This document shows, one piece after another, positions 45,533 to 53,864 of a stretch of DNA of 64,000 nucleotides; within the stretch, counting starts at the first letter, position 1, and each line of letters starts with the position of its first letter. Origin of the DNA: Ureibacillus acetophenoni. GTDB lineage: Bacteria > Bacillota > Bacilli > Bacillales_A > Planococcaceae. The notes under the pieces are model-generated. The model did not search any database. It saw only the letters and a program-made list of their open reading frames with translations, and had not been told where the DNA came from. Made by a program: the position numbers and the translations under genes. The stretch is from NCBI RefSeq assembly GCF_900220965.1, contig NZ_OBQC01000006.1, positions 119,003 to 183,002 of the forward strand, read 5' to 3'.

Positions 45533-46312
45533 TTAGATTCTCGCTCTGACTAGATATCGTGAGAATGTAATTGGCATTCCATTCTCCGTTGCATTTTGAT
45601 CAAAAATCTTAGTAATTTCATTAATATTATTTTCAATTAATGCCTGTAAGATTGTAGGTTGTTGGCCGAAACAACGTAGTTTAACAACATCTACCGCCGA
45701 TTTTATATATTCTATACTATTCACGACTTCAACTTGTGCAGAACTAAAGTTAGAAGCTTCAAGTCGTAGCTTAAGTCCATCTAGAATTGGTGTGCCATTT
45801 AATGGTTGAAATAAATTAGGAAATAAAGTCGGTAATTCTTTTCCTGACTGATCTCCAGGATGAAGTCCATATACGGCCCCACCCTTTATCACGACATTCT
45901 TAAGGAGTGGATATGCAGAAGTTGGCCCTTTCCTTATATAGGCACAATCGAAAGTATTCCTTTCAAAAGGTAATCGATTCTTTGTGCTTCCAACAACAAA
46001 GGATACATTGGTCTTTTTCATCTCTTTACCTTTGTTGATAAACTGCTCCATTGCATCAAAGCCGACGATTTCACTTGCGACTTCGCTACATTTGAGTGTG
46101 AACTCTCCATGACCACAACCGACATCTATCACTTTCTTATTAGCAATGCTATGGAGCACTTCTTTATCAAACTTCGACTCTCCATTAGGTTCTGAAAATG
46201 AAGAATTCCATGGATAAGTATACTTACCTTGAAGGTGACTAAGTTGTTTGTACCACTCAATTGAATGTGGGGGTAACCAATCGGCTAATGTTGTTGGATC
46301 AATGAGTGCCAA
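45533..46312 (-). CDS. SAM-dependent methyltransferase (class I)
   Basis: 259 aa. VIDVGCGHGEFTLK is motif I, followed by IVGFDAMEQFINKG (acid loop) and FDCAYIRKGP (post II). Substrate unknown. TTG start at 46312 selected by GGAGGTGAAATA upstream. First gene of the pair with the DUF1572 protein. Confidence 0.83.
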   Translation of the reverse strand: MALIDPTTLADWLPPHSIEWYKQLSHLQGKYTYPWNSSFSEPNGESKFDKEVLHSIANKKVIDVGCGHGEFTLKCSEVASEIVGFDAMEQFINKGKEMKKTNVSFVVGSTKNRLPFERNTFDCAYIRKGPTSAYPLLKNVVIKGGAVYGLHPGDQSGKELPTLFPNLFQPLNGTPILDGLKLRLEASNFSSAQVEVVNSIEYIKSAVDVVKLRCFGQQPTILQALIENNINEITKIFDQNATENGMPITFSRYLVRARI

Positions 46313-46399
46313 TATTTCACCTCCTTATATAAGCGTTATTCATATATTGTTATATTCGATTTCAACAAAAAATATTTTAATCCTCTTTTATTAAGCGCG

Positions 46400-46443
46400 A
46401 AAAAAAGTTGGAGCTAAATAAACTTAAATTTAATGCTCCAACT
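46400..46443 (-). terminator. Terminator of the FMN reductase gene
   Basis: A perfect 9-bp stem (AGTTGGAGC) with a TTTTTT tail on the minus strand. Confidence 0.85.
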
Positions 46444-46467
46444 TGTTATTTATATAATGTTATTTAC

Positions 46468-47019
46468 TTATGCTTGATGTTTTTTAATAAGATCTACAAA
46501 TGCATCTACGAATGATTGGATGAAAGGTGCTGTTTCTTCATTGAATTTACCACTTTCATCAAAAATTTCGAAAGAATTAGCAAGATAAACTTCTGGTTGT
46601 TGAACAGTTGGCATATTTAAGAAAACTAAGCTTTGGCGTAAATGATGATTTGCACCAAACCCACTTAAATTACCTGGTGATTGACTAATAACTGCAGCTG
46701 GTTTACCATCCCATGCACTTTGACCATATGGACGTGAACCAACATCTAAAGCATTCTTTAATGCTCCTGATATTGATCGGTTATATTCTGGTGTTACAAA
46801 TAATACAGCGTCTGCACTTTTAATCGCATTTCGGAATGCTGTATATTCTGCAGGTACATTACTTTCAGTATCGATGTCCTCATTGTATAAAGGAAGATTT
46901 CCGATTTCTACAAATTCTGCTTCATAACCTGCTGGGAATAATTCTCCAACGTTTTTTGCAATTTTTGTTGAAACTGATTCACTTCTTAAACTACCACTAA
47001 TTAGTGCTACTTTTACCAT
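46468..47019 (-). CDS. NADPH-dependent FMN reductase (quinone/azo/chromate type)
   Basis: 183 aa, flavodoxin-like fold. GSLRSESVSTKIA binds the FMN phosphate, TPEYNRSISGALKNALD is the flavin loop, and PGNLSGFGANHHLRQ follows. Family members reduce quinones, azo dyes or chromate. The ATG has AGGGTG upstream. It has its own terminator and forms a single gene. Confidence 0.9.
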   Translation of the reverse strand: MVKVALISGSLRSESVSTKIAKNVGELFPAGYEAEFVEIGNLPLYNEDIDTESNVPAEYTAFRNAIKSADAVLFVTPEYNRSISGALKNALDVGSRPYGQSAWDGKPAAVISQSPGNLSGFGANHHLRQSLVFLNMPTVQQPEVYLANSFEIFDESGKFNEETAPFIQSFVDAFVDLIKKHQA

Positions 47020-47205
47020 ATGACATCACCCTACCTTTATATTAATGTTTGGAGTTTAATAGGTACCCCAACTATTACCATATTATATAAATATAAGGAT
47101 TTCAAATTTTCTGATTCGTATAAATATCTTATGGATTGGGATCCTTTATTTTGAGATTGAACTATTCTGATTTTATCCAAGGGATTTAGATGATTTTTTT
47201 AATTT

Positions 47206-47643
47206 GTGCCCAATTCTGTCCACCTTACATACACTAGTGAAAAATTAAAAGGGGATCTTTCATTGGAAATACCTATTTCTGGATTCATGTTCCACTCAGA
47301 TAATTCGGGGCAGATGCACTCACATGAGCTGTTGATTACTCAGTGGGATGGAATGCCCGTGCAAGGTCATGTTCATGAACTGCGGGGAGTAACTTCTTAT
47401 GATGTCGGTCACAATCACCGATACGCGGGCACAACCGAACCGGCTCCAAGTGGCGTTCAACATACCCATCGTTATTTTACATTCACTACTGTTGATGACA
47501 GACACAGGCATCAAATCCGTGGAGTGACTGGTCCAGCGATACAACTTCCGAACGGTGGACATTATCATGAATTTAGTGGGTTTACAACTGTAGATGGAGT
47601 TACTCCTCATAGGCATAGCTATAGTGGAAGAACGAGTTTGTAG
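47206..47643 (+). CDS. YmaF-like His-rich repeat protein
   Basis: 145 aa, possible GTG start without strong RBS; an ATG at about 47287 could be the real start. Repeats of a short strand motif with HxHxxxG: HSHELL, GHVHELRGVTSYDVGHNHRYAGTT, HTHRYF, HRHQIRGVTG, GHYHEFSGFTTV, PHRHSYSGRTSL. This is the pattern of the YmaF family of bacilli and clostridia. The His content suggests metal binding. Function is unknown. Confidence 0.75.
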   Translation: MPNSVHLTYTSEKLKGDLSLEIPISGFMFHSDNSGQMHSHELLITQWDGMPVQGHVHELRGVTSYDVGHNHRYAGTTEPAPSGVQHTHRYFTFTTVDDRHRHQIRGVTGPAIQLPNGGHYHEFSGFTTVDGVTPHRHSYSGRTSL

Positions 47644-47669
47644 AAGTTTGTGAAGCTGTATGTGGATGT

Positions 47670-47857
47670 TTATTAGAATAAATTGATTTGTTATTAAAAT
47701 ATTTGAGGTTGTTATTAGAAAAAATCACGGCGTTATTAGAATTTCATCTGGATTCAAGACTCTTGGCGAGCGATATTAGAAAAATTCTTTGTGTTATTAG
47801 AATATTTGAGGTAGTTATTAGAAAAAATCACGAGTTTATTAGAAAATTCCTCATCGA
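47670..47857. repeat. TTATTAGAA tandem array, 21-bp units
   Basis: Units start at 47670, 47691, 47712, 47733, about 47754 (degenerate), 47773, 47794, 47815 and 47836. Two neighbouring units (..ATATTTGAGGTTG, ..AAAAATCACGGCG) reappear 103 bp later, so a five-unit super-repeat of about 103 bp exists here too. It sits between the YmaF gene and the terminator of the next gene. Confidence 0.88.
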
Positions 47858-47868
47858 GTGCAATCAAT

Positions 47869-47904
47869 AAAGGGGCTCACTCGACTTTAAAAGTGAACCC
47901 CTTT
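47869..47904. terminator. Bidirectional terminator
   Basis: An AAAGGGG.TCACT stem with its complement; A/T runs on both strands, between YmaF and the convergent small gene. Confidence 0.8.
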
Positions 47905-48076
47905 ATCCTGGATACGCCTCTTCTTTCGAAACTCGTACCATATCAGGATGAAAATATTTTTTAACATACCTTTCAATCGCGAAGTGAATATCTTTGCGAT
48001 ACCACTTTGTCAGTGAATGTTCTTCGAATAATTGTGGCATACCTAACCTTGCAAAGTGCCCCAAATGCATATTCAT
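47903..48076 (-). CDS. Small conserved-looking hypothetical protein
   Basis: 57 aa starting at the ATG of 48076 (AGGAG nine nt upstream). MNMHLGHFARLGMPQLFEEHSLTKWYRKDIHFAIERYVKKYFHPDMVRVSKEEAYPG is a compact, aromatic and charged sequence quite unlike random translation; no family recognised. Confidence 0.6.
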   Translation of the reverse strand: MNMHLGHFARLGMPQLFEEHSLTKWYRKDIHFAIERYVKKYFHPDMVRVSKEEAYPG

Positions 48077-48176
48077 TTCCATCACTCCTCATTTCACTAT
48101 CCTAATGGAGCCAGTTTTCCTGCATAGATTATATATGATAAAATGAATGAATCCTATTAATAAGGAGTGAGTCATT

Positions 48177-48503
48177 TTGTTTTTACAATCCGTATTTCTT
48201 GCAGTGTTCGTTCTCTATATTATGAATCTCATATTTATTATTAAAAAGGATATTAACCATTTAAAAATTTGGAAGAGTATCATTTTAGTTTTAAATGCAG
48301 TAGCACTTATTTTTAGCGGTATATTGGTTTATTACTTTACTGTTATTGTTATTTCAATAAATGATGATGTTTTTTCATTTTTAAGGGATAATTCAGCCAT
48401 TAATTTATTATTTATTGGTTTAGTTATATATTTCTTAGTGCTTAATATTGTATTATCAGTGTTTGTCATTCGAAAGAAACCTAGTAAAACATTAAAAATA
48501 TAA
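48177..48503 (+). CDS. Small membrane protein, three helices
   Basis: 108 aa, TTG start with AAGGAGTGAG upstream. Three hydrophobic segments with short charged loops (KKDINHLKIWK; RKKPSKTLKI at the end). No family recognised. It has its own terminator at 48512. Confidence 0.6.
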   Translation: MFLQSVFLAVFVLYIMNLIFIIKKDINHLKIWKSIILVLNAVALIFSGILVYYFTVIVISINDDVFSFLRDNSAINLLFIGLVIYFLVLNIVLSVFVIRKKPSKTLKI

Positions 48504-48511
48504 AATTCTTT

Positions 48512-48539
48512 CACCTCTAAAAGATTAGGGGTGTTTTTT
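48512..48539 (+). terminator. Terminator of the 48177-48503 gene
   Basis: CACCTCTAA/TTAGGGGTG stem with one G-U pair and TTTTTT. Confidence 0.82.
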
Positions 48540-48548
48540 CATATAATA

Positions 48549-48588
48549 AAAAAGACGCCTCTACTTAAAGCAGAAACGCCGTTTTACA
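48549..48588 (-). terminator. Terminator of the LspA-hydrolase fusion gene
   Basis: A 12-bp stem with several G-U pairs (GGCGTTTCTGCT with AGTAGAGGCGTC) and TTTTTT on the minus strand. Confidence 0.75.
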
Positions 48589-49620
48589 TTATCGATAATT
48601 ATTATGAATAGGGTTAAACAAATCGTCATCAGAGCTTCTAACAAGTGAGAAGTTGTCTACGTTATCAAGGCCGTTGAGCACACGGTTATGGTGTTGAATG
48701 ATTTGTTTCGCAGTTAAATCACTCGAATCGGATGTTGAATGACCATCACCAACAAGAGTCACATCAAATCCGTTCACTGTTGCCGTTCTTACTGCAGTAT
48801 CTATACAATACTCTGTCTTACAACCCATAATCGCAACATGCTCGACATTAAGCTCCTTCAAGTGCCCAAGTAAAGGTGTGCCATAAAATGAGTTTGTCGC
48901 AGCTTTGTTAAAAATTACTGCTTCTTCAGGGATAGTGATATGAGGGTGAACTTCAAAACCAGCCCCTTCTCCGTCCGCAACAGATGTATCACGGATAAAA
49001 ATTATAGGAATGTTTTCTTCCGTTGCTTTTTGAACAACTTTATTTATATTACTAATTAAACGCTCTTTCTCAATGACGCCTGTTTCAAAATTGCCATCCC
49101 CATCGATGATTGCCTGTTGTGCGTCAATTACAAGTAAAGCTTGATTCAACTGATTTCCCCCTTGACCTAAACTCCTTTTCTTCTTTTGAAATAGTTCAGT
49201 ATTAACCGTATCCGCTATAAGTAGAACTAAACCAATATTTAAAGCATAGTCTGCGATATTAAGAATTCCATTGCTCGTTCCAAAGGTGATAAAGTCAGTC
49301 ACCTGGTTAAATAATATCCGGTCAATCGCATTTCCAATTGCCCCGCCAGCTAGGAAACCCGCACCAAGATCTAATAGTTTCCTTTTCCCCTCTTTTTTAC
49401 GGTAAAAAATTAAAAATGCTACTACAAATATCGCAACAGGTACAAACCATCTTCCATAACCTTGAAATGAACTAAATGCAGCTCCGGTATTTTCATAATG
49501 TGTGATAATGATTGGACTGTTCCACAAATTAAAATATTCACCAATTGCTACGTTCATGCGAATCCATATTTTCGTTAGTTGATCAATGATAATTACAACT
49601 ATTGCGAATAAATAAAACAT
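48589..49620 (-). CDS. lspA: Fusion: lipoprotein signal peptidase II (LspA) + isochorismatase-type cysteine hydrolase
   Basis: 343 aa in one frame. Residues 1-145 are LspA: DQLTK (13-17), ENTGAAFS (43-50), GGAIGNAIDR with catalytic Asp100 and NIADYALNIG with catalytic Asp124, four helices. After the linker FQKKKRSLGQGGNQLNQ, residues 161-343 form an isochorismatase-like hydrolase with triad Asp166, Lys239 and Cys272 (EYCIDTAVRTAT). The hydrolase would lie in the cytoplasm after the last LspA helix. LspA normally ends near 160 aa, so the fusion is unusual. No stop or RBS lies between the parts. Confidence 0.85.
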   Translation of the reverse strand: MFYLFAIVVIIIDQLTKIWIRMNVAIGEYFNLWNSPIIITHYENTGAAFSSFQGYGRWFVPVAIFVVAFLIFYRKKEGKRKLLDLGAGFLAGGAIGNAIDRILFNQVTDFITFGTSNGILNIADYALNIGLVLLIADTVNTELFQKKKRSLGQGGNQLNQALLVIDAQQAIIDGDGNFETGVIEKERLISNINKVVQKATEENIPIIFIRDTSVADGEGAGFEVHPHITIPEEAVIFNKAATNSFYGTPLLGHLKELNVEHVAIMGCKTEYCIDTAVRTATVNGFDVTLVGDGHSTSDSSDLTAKQIIQHHNRVLNGLDNVDNFSLVRSSDDDLFNPIHNNYR

Positions 49621-49680
49621 TTATTAAAGTTTCCTTCCTTTTACAAACGAAGTATTTTACACAAGTATAAACGGATTTCC

Positions 49681-50487
49681 TTATCCCTTCACCCAAATCG
49701 CTTTCGTATAAGCAATCTTCATACCTGCTCTTTCCATATTATTTTGACTAACTGATCCGAACCTCGCTTGTCCAACTAACAATTCGTTATCGTTTTCATA
49801 TGCTTCCATCATACGTTTTTTAATTAATGCACTTTGGATTCCTTGATTTCTTTCATAAGGTAGGGTTGTCGCTGCAGCAAGGGTTGCTATTTTATTTTTC
49901 GAAAATAAAACTCCTATCCCTACAGGACGTTCATTGATTAAAGCTAGATAAAATGTCCAATTTGGATTCGAGTATAGCACTCTATTATTTCGAGCTACCC
50001 CACTAGTTAAAAAGTCTGGCATTTGAAAGCCTTTCGTGTAAATTTCTCCAAATAACTCAAATTCGTTTTCTTTTAATTTTCTGATTGTAATATTGGGAGT
50101 ATCCTCGTGAGATTCCTCAAATAGCTGTTTGTAAAGTGTAGTATGAAAATCGATTTGATAAAATCCTAATTTATTTAAATAGGTAAGTAATTCTTTAGAT
50201 ATGTGTGCTGGAGTTAATTCGAATTGGATAGGAATATCATGTTGATCATAGAATTTAAGGATTTTCTCTATGTAATGTTCTTCACCTGCTCTTAGTCCTT
50301 TTACAGTGTTAAAAGACGGACCAGGAATATTTTTTGCCAAGAAGGCTGTAGCTGTTCCAAAGGTTTGAAGCTCAATACCCATTGGATTTCCTTCTATATT
50401 TTGAATGGCTGAAAGTCTAGAAGTTAGTAGATCGATTTCAGCTTGCTCGAGTTTTTGTGCAAGTTCTATATTTACAACGTTTATCAT
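49681..50487 (-). CDS. GNAT-family acetyltransferase with N-terminal extension
   Basis: 268 aa. Residues 1-125 are a degenerate N-acetyltransferase-like half; the C-terminal half has the acetyl-CoA loop LPYERNQGIQSALIKKRM and the SVSQNNMERAGMKIAYTK end. GGAGAG RBS. First of a group (GNAT, NTF2-like, methyltransferase) of likely tailoring enzymes, substrates unknown; it is 27 nt from the next gene. Confidence 0.82.
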   Translation of the reverse strand: MINVVNIELAQKLEQAEIDLLTSRLSAIQNIEGNPMGIELQTFGTATAFLAKNIPGPSFNTVKGLRAGEEHYIEKILKFYDQHDIPIQFELTPAHISKELLTYLNKLGFYQIDFHTTLYKQLFEESHEDTPNITIRKLKENEFELFGEIYTKGFQMPDFLTSGVARNNRVLYSNPNWTFYLALINERPVGIGVLFSKNKIATLAAATTLPYERNQGIQSALIKKRMMEAYENDNELLVGQARFGSVSQNNMERAGMKIAYTKAIWVKG

Positions 50488-50514
50488 TAGTTCTCTCCTA
50501 ACTTTTGGTCGAAC

Positions 50515-50871
50515 TCAAGGCATTGGACTTAAATGTTCATGAATTAATAACCATTGACCAGATTCATTGACAAACACATTTGTTGCTCGACCTTTTCCAC
50601 TAGCGTATTTCCCGTCGATGTAACCTTCATAGAAGTATGTATATATGCATGTCGCTGAGACACTGTTATTAAACAACCACGTAATGTCGCGAGCTTCATA
50701 GTTTTCATCTTTTACGGTTTCCCACGCATTTTCAAAGTATTGTTGAATTTCTTGATGGCCTTTACAAGTTTGGTTCGAAAAGAAATAGACAGCATCGGGA
50801 TGAAGTAATTTCCGTACTTCATTAAAATCATGTGTATTTGTTGCACGAATATAGTTATTTAATATTTCCAT
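50515..50871 (-). CDS. SnoaL/NTF2-like protein
   Basis: 118 aa from the ATG at 50871 (AGAGGTAGG upstream). NTF2-like cone fold: NYIRATNTHDFNEVRKLLHPDAVYFFSNQTCKGHQEIQQYF and a C-terminal strand GRATNVFVNESGQWLLIHEHLS. Such DUF4440/SnoaL proteins bind small ligands or act as isomerases/hydrolases. It lies between two genes of the same strand at short spacing. Confidence 0.82.
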   Translation of the reverse strand: MEILNNYIRATNTHDFNEVRKLLHPDAVYFFSNQTCKGHQEIQQYFENAWETVKDENYEARDITWLFNNSVSATCIYTYFYEGYIDGKYASGKGRATNVFVNESGQWLLIHEHLSPMP

Positions 50872-50884
50872 AAGAAACCTACCT

Positions 50885-51637
50885 CTAATTACTTTTCCGG
50901 GATTTGATGACAATAAATGATGGTCTCCGTTGTTCGTTAATGAGTTTTGGAATTTTTTCTAATCCTTCAGGAGTTGATTGGGGTTCGAGTACCTTTTCTA
51001 ATACGAGACCATTTTCAATTAATGTGTTGATCAATGTTGAGAGTGACCTGTGATACATGACGACTCCATCCACTAGCCAATGGAATGCGCGTTTACCTTC
51101 TTCGTGATAATGATCGATTGCCCAGTGCAATCGATTCCCTTCATCATCAGTAATCCAATTTTTAGAGGTTCTCGTTAGTTGTCTTCTAGCAGTTGAGATG
51201 GGGTGCTCCGTCGAGAAGATAAATAACCCATTTCCCTTTAGTAGATTACGCACATTTTCAACTAATTTCGGATAATCTTCAACGTAATGAACAGCCAATG
51301 AGCTAATAATGATATCAAACGTCTGTTCATTGAGATTTAAATCTTCAATGGCTGTACAAATATATTCAATTTTCTCGTGGGAATTATCGTGTTTTGCTTT
51401 ATTGATCATGTTGCTAGATATATCAATTCCCACAACTTTAGAGGCACCATTATCTGCACAATACTTCGTTAAACCGCCTGCCCCACATCCTAAATCCAGA
51501 ACTGTTTTACCTTCTAAATTAGGTATCAATGATTTGATTGAAGGTTGCTCGACAAAGTCGTTAATTGTTAGGCCTGTTTCACGTTTTGACGTATATCCTT
51601 CGAAGAATACAGGATTATCGTAAATGTTTTGTTTCAT
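50885..51637 (-). CDS. SAM-dependent methyltransferase (class I)
   Basis: 250 aa. TVLDLGCGAGGLTKYC is motif I, VVGIDISSNMINKAK motif II, FDIIISSLAVHYVED post-II. It resembles small-molecule methyltransferases (UbiE/BioC-like). GGAGG RBS directly before the ATG. Probably in one transcript with the NTF2-like and GNAT genes that follow. Confidence 0.87.
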   Translation of the reverse strand: MKQNIYDNPVFFEGYTSKRETGLTINDFVEQPSIKSLIPNLEGKTVLDLGCGAGGLTKYCADNGASKVVGIDISSNMINKAKHDNSHEKIEYICTAIEDLNLNEQTFDIIISSLAVHYVEDYPKLVENVRNLLKGNGLFIFSTEHPISTARRQLTRTSKNWITDDEGNRLHWAIDHYHEEGKRAFHWLVDGVVMYHRSLSTLINTLIENGLVLEKVLEPQSTPEGLEKIPKLINEQRRPSFIVIKSRKSN

Positions 51638-51690
51638 AGGATACCTCCAAGAATAAGGTTATGAAGTTGAAATGTATTAGACATAAAAGC

Positions 51691-51790
51691 GCACGTAATG
51701 GTTCGAAAATGGCACGTAATATTGAATTATCGTACGTAATTTCGTGATATTCGCCCGTAAATTATTAAAATTCGCTCATAACTTTCAAGT
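51691..51790. repeat. Short CGTAAT tandem array, about 21-bp units
   Basis: CGTAAT words at 51694, 51715, 51735, 51756 and a diverged one at 51777, i.e. steps of 20-21 bp, preceded by GCA/TCG. About five units lie in the gap between the PP2C gene and the methyltransferase leader. Confidence 0.75.
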
Positions 51791-51809
51791 CGCAATTATT
51801 TACCTAATC

Positions 51810-52625
51810 CTACTTAACCCGATCGCTCGGCTGCATTCCTTCATCTTCTATTTCTACGAACCAAGATAAGATGGTTGTGCTGTCTAATACACCGTTATTC
51901 TGTATTTCATCTAACAAATAAAATACGCCTTCTTCATTTGTTGCTCGCTGAAATGCTCGGAAAATCTCCTGTGGATTATCAAAGCTCACATTAGGACATT
52001 CCACCAGTCCATCAGTTGTAAGAAAGATGTGATTTTGACCTTTTCTTAGTTCTTTTATGCCAGTGCTGAAACATGGCACTTCTAAATCAAAGGTGTTTAC
52101 CTTTCCAATCCATTCATAAAAACTGCGATGATTTTGTTGATATTCGTTCAGGGCTACCAGTTCTGGGTGATGTAAATGAAGGATACAATCGCCAACAGAG
52201 AACCACCAAAGATACTTATCTTTCCTTGCAACGATTAGACAGGCAGTTTCACCTTCAACTTCCTGACACGCTGAACGAAACGATTGACTTTCAAAAGTTG
52301 TCAAAAGTAGATTTTCAAGTTTCCTAAAGGTTTCTCTTGTTGGTAATGCTAATATTTGTTTAATGTCTGTTTGAAGGGATTCAATAGTCGCTACGACTAA
52401 TTCCGCGCTTTCTGCTGATTTATGGGCATCTAAAAGAACAGCGAATTCCACATTTAAGTCAGCATTTGCCCAAACTAAGCAGCCATCCTCATTTTTCACC
52501 TTTCTGTTCGCTGTTGAGTTACCACCAAAACGTCCCAGCAAAACATTCCCTAAACATTGAGTATCGATCTTATCAACAAAGTGCTTCTGACTTCCTACCC
52601 AACTATAATCAATCCAGTTACTCAT
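51810..52625 (-). CDS. PP2C-like protein phosphatase
   Basis: 271 aa. KNEDGCLVW (metal-binding Asp), VLLDAHKS (DxxH/G variant), ETACLIVARKD, WWFSVGDCILH and LTTDGLVEC are the PP2C motifs; several ligands seem changed (DAHKS for DGMGG), so activity may be reduced. Its start overlaps the HIT gene by 8 nt, so the two are translationally coupled. Confidence 0.8.
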   Translation of the reverse strand: MSNWIDYSWVGSQKHFVDKIDTQCLGNVLLGRFGGNSTANRKVKNEDGCLVWANADLNVEFAVLLDAHKSAESAELVVATIESLQTDIKQILALPTRETFRKLENLLLTTFESQSFRSACQEVEGETACLIVARKDKYLWWFSVGDCILHLHHPELVALNEYQQNHRSFYEWIGKVNTFDLEVPCFSTGIKELRKGQNHIFLTTDGLVECPNVSFDNPQEIFRAFQRATNEEGVFYLLDEIQNNGVLDSTTILSWFVEIEDEGMQPSDRVK

Positions 52626-53073
52626 ATCGATTTGACTCTAAGTAATTTTTAATTCGTTCACAAAGTGAAACAACTTCACTTTCGCGACCCATTCTTGCGT
52701 TTGGTGCATCATATACTGCAAAAGGTGCCCAAAATTCCTTCGGTGTATTTGGATAGCGTGGAATGATATGCATATGAACATGTGGTACTGAGTTACCTGA
52801 AACGACCGCGTAAATATGCTCCGCACCCTCGGTTTCCTTTAAAGCTTTACTGATTCTGGCCATTATCACTCCAAAGGCACTTGCTTCTTCAACATTCATA
52901 TCCCCAAGCGTTGGTACATGACGCTTTAAATCAATCATTAAATGCCCTAAATAATTAGGCTCACCATTACTATCTACATGCCCCACATATACGTAATCAT
53001 CTTCGTAAATCGCAATACCTGCCGTTTGAATCTTCCCCTTATGCTTTTTACAAATAAAACAATTCTCCCCCAT
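52618..53073 (-). CDS. HIT-family protein
   Basis: 151 aa from the ATG at 53073 (GAGGGGG upstream). Two CxxC-like Cys at the start (CFICKK) and the histidine triad HVHMHIIPR give a nucleotide-binding hydrolase such as a Hint/AP4A type. It is upstream of and overlapping the PP2C-like gene. Confidence 0.9.
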   Translation of the reverse strand: MGENCFICKKHKGKIQTAGIAIYEDDYVYVGHVDSNGEPNYLGHLMIDLKRHVPTLGDMNVEEASAFGVIMARISKALKETEGAEHIYAVVSGNSVPHVHMHIIPRYPNTPKEFWAPFAVYDAPNARMGRESEVVSLCERIKNYLESNRYE

Positions 53074-53151
53074 TTTTGTTACCCCCTCGTATCCGACAAA
53101 AGTTAAAGTTAACAATGAAAAAACTATGATTTGAATAACAAAGCTATGAAT

Positions 53152-53298
53152 TTATTGTTTTATGCTTATGTCTAGTAGAAGTTGTAAAAATAATAAACCG
53201 CCCCACACCATGAAAAGTACAGTGTACACAAGTAAGAGAAACCAACAAACGAGTAGAAATATTTTGTTAATCCATTTATTTGATAGGATGTTCATCAT
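53152..53298 (-). CDS. Small membrane protein, 48 aa
   Basis: AAGGAGG lies 3-6 nt before ATGATG (53298/53295). The peptide MNILSNKWINKIFLLVCWFLLLVYTVLF...LLLDISIKQ is one or two hydrophobic helices. Too short for standard ORF cut-offs. No family recognised. Confidence 0.6.
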   Translation of the reverse strand: MMNILSNKWINKIFLLVCWFLLLVYTVLFMVWGGLLFLQLLLDISIKQ

Positions 53299-53359
53299 AC
53301 TCCTCCTTAGATAATAAGTAATACTTCAATAAGCTTTTACTATCATCAATTTGTCCAAA

Positions 53360-53791
53360 CTAGAAATATTCATCATACAATTGCAACACATTGTTTCTTA
53401 ACTCGCGCAAGTCCATATTCGCTTGGATTGCTTCCTCTTTTGACTCGGCATCAATAAAGTCTTGCATTGCTATTTCAAATAGATCTTTAATAGCATGCAA
53501 ATCTATCCTTTTAGACCCTTCAAAGGATTCAGCAACCGAATAAACTTGGTTTCCATATCCTTCGCTTATTTGTAATAATAAAATCTCTTTCTCTTTCTCT
53601 CCTAAATCCAAATCTTCATATAAAATTGATTCTTGTAACCAAATAAAATCTTGTATAGCAAAAGCGACTCGATTTAATATGTCTTCCTGCAGGTTTTTAG
53701 TTTTGTTTAATTCCCCCATTTGCATCCATATGGAGATTATAAGGGCGATAACTAGCAGTAATGAAATCCATCTCCATTTATGTTCCTTCAT
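53360..53791 (-). CDS. Membrane-anchored helical protein
   Basis: 143 aa, ATG at 53791 (GGAGAG upstream). A cytoplasmic KEHKWRW head, one membrane helix (about 8-27) and an acidic, helical outer domain. No family recognised; topology resembles small inhibitor or sensor anchors. Confidence 0.6.
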   Translation of the reverse strand: MKEHKWRWISLLLVIALIISIWMQMGELNKTKNLQEDILNRVAFAIQDFIWLQESILYEDLDLGEKEKEILLLQISEGYGNQVYSVAESFEGSKRIDLHAIKDLFEIAMQDFIDAESKEEAIQANMDLRELRNNVLQLYDEYF

Positions 53792-53864
53792 ATGTCTCTC
53801 CAATCCAAATTAAAAAGAGTTTGCTTTACCAATTCGGCATTTCGAAGTGGAATCCTCTTCTAAT

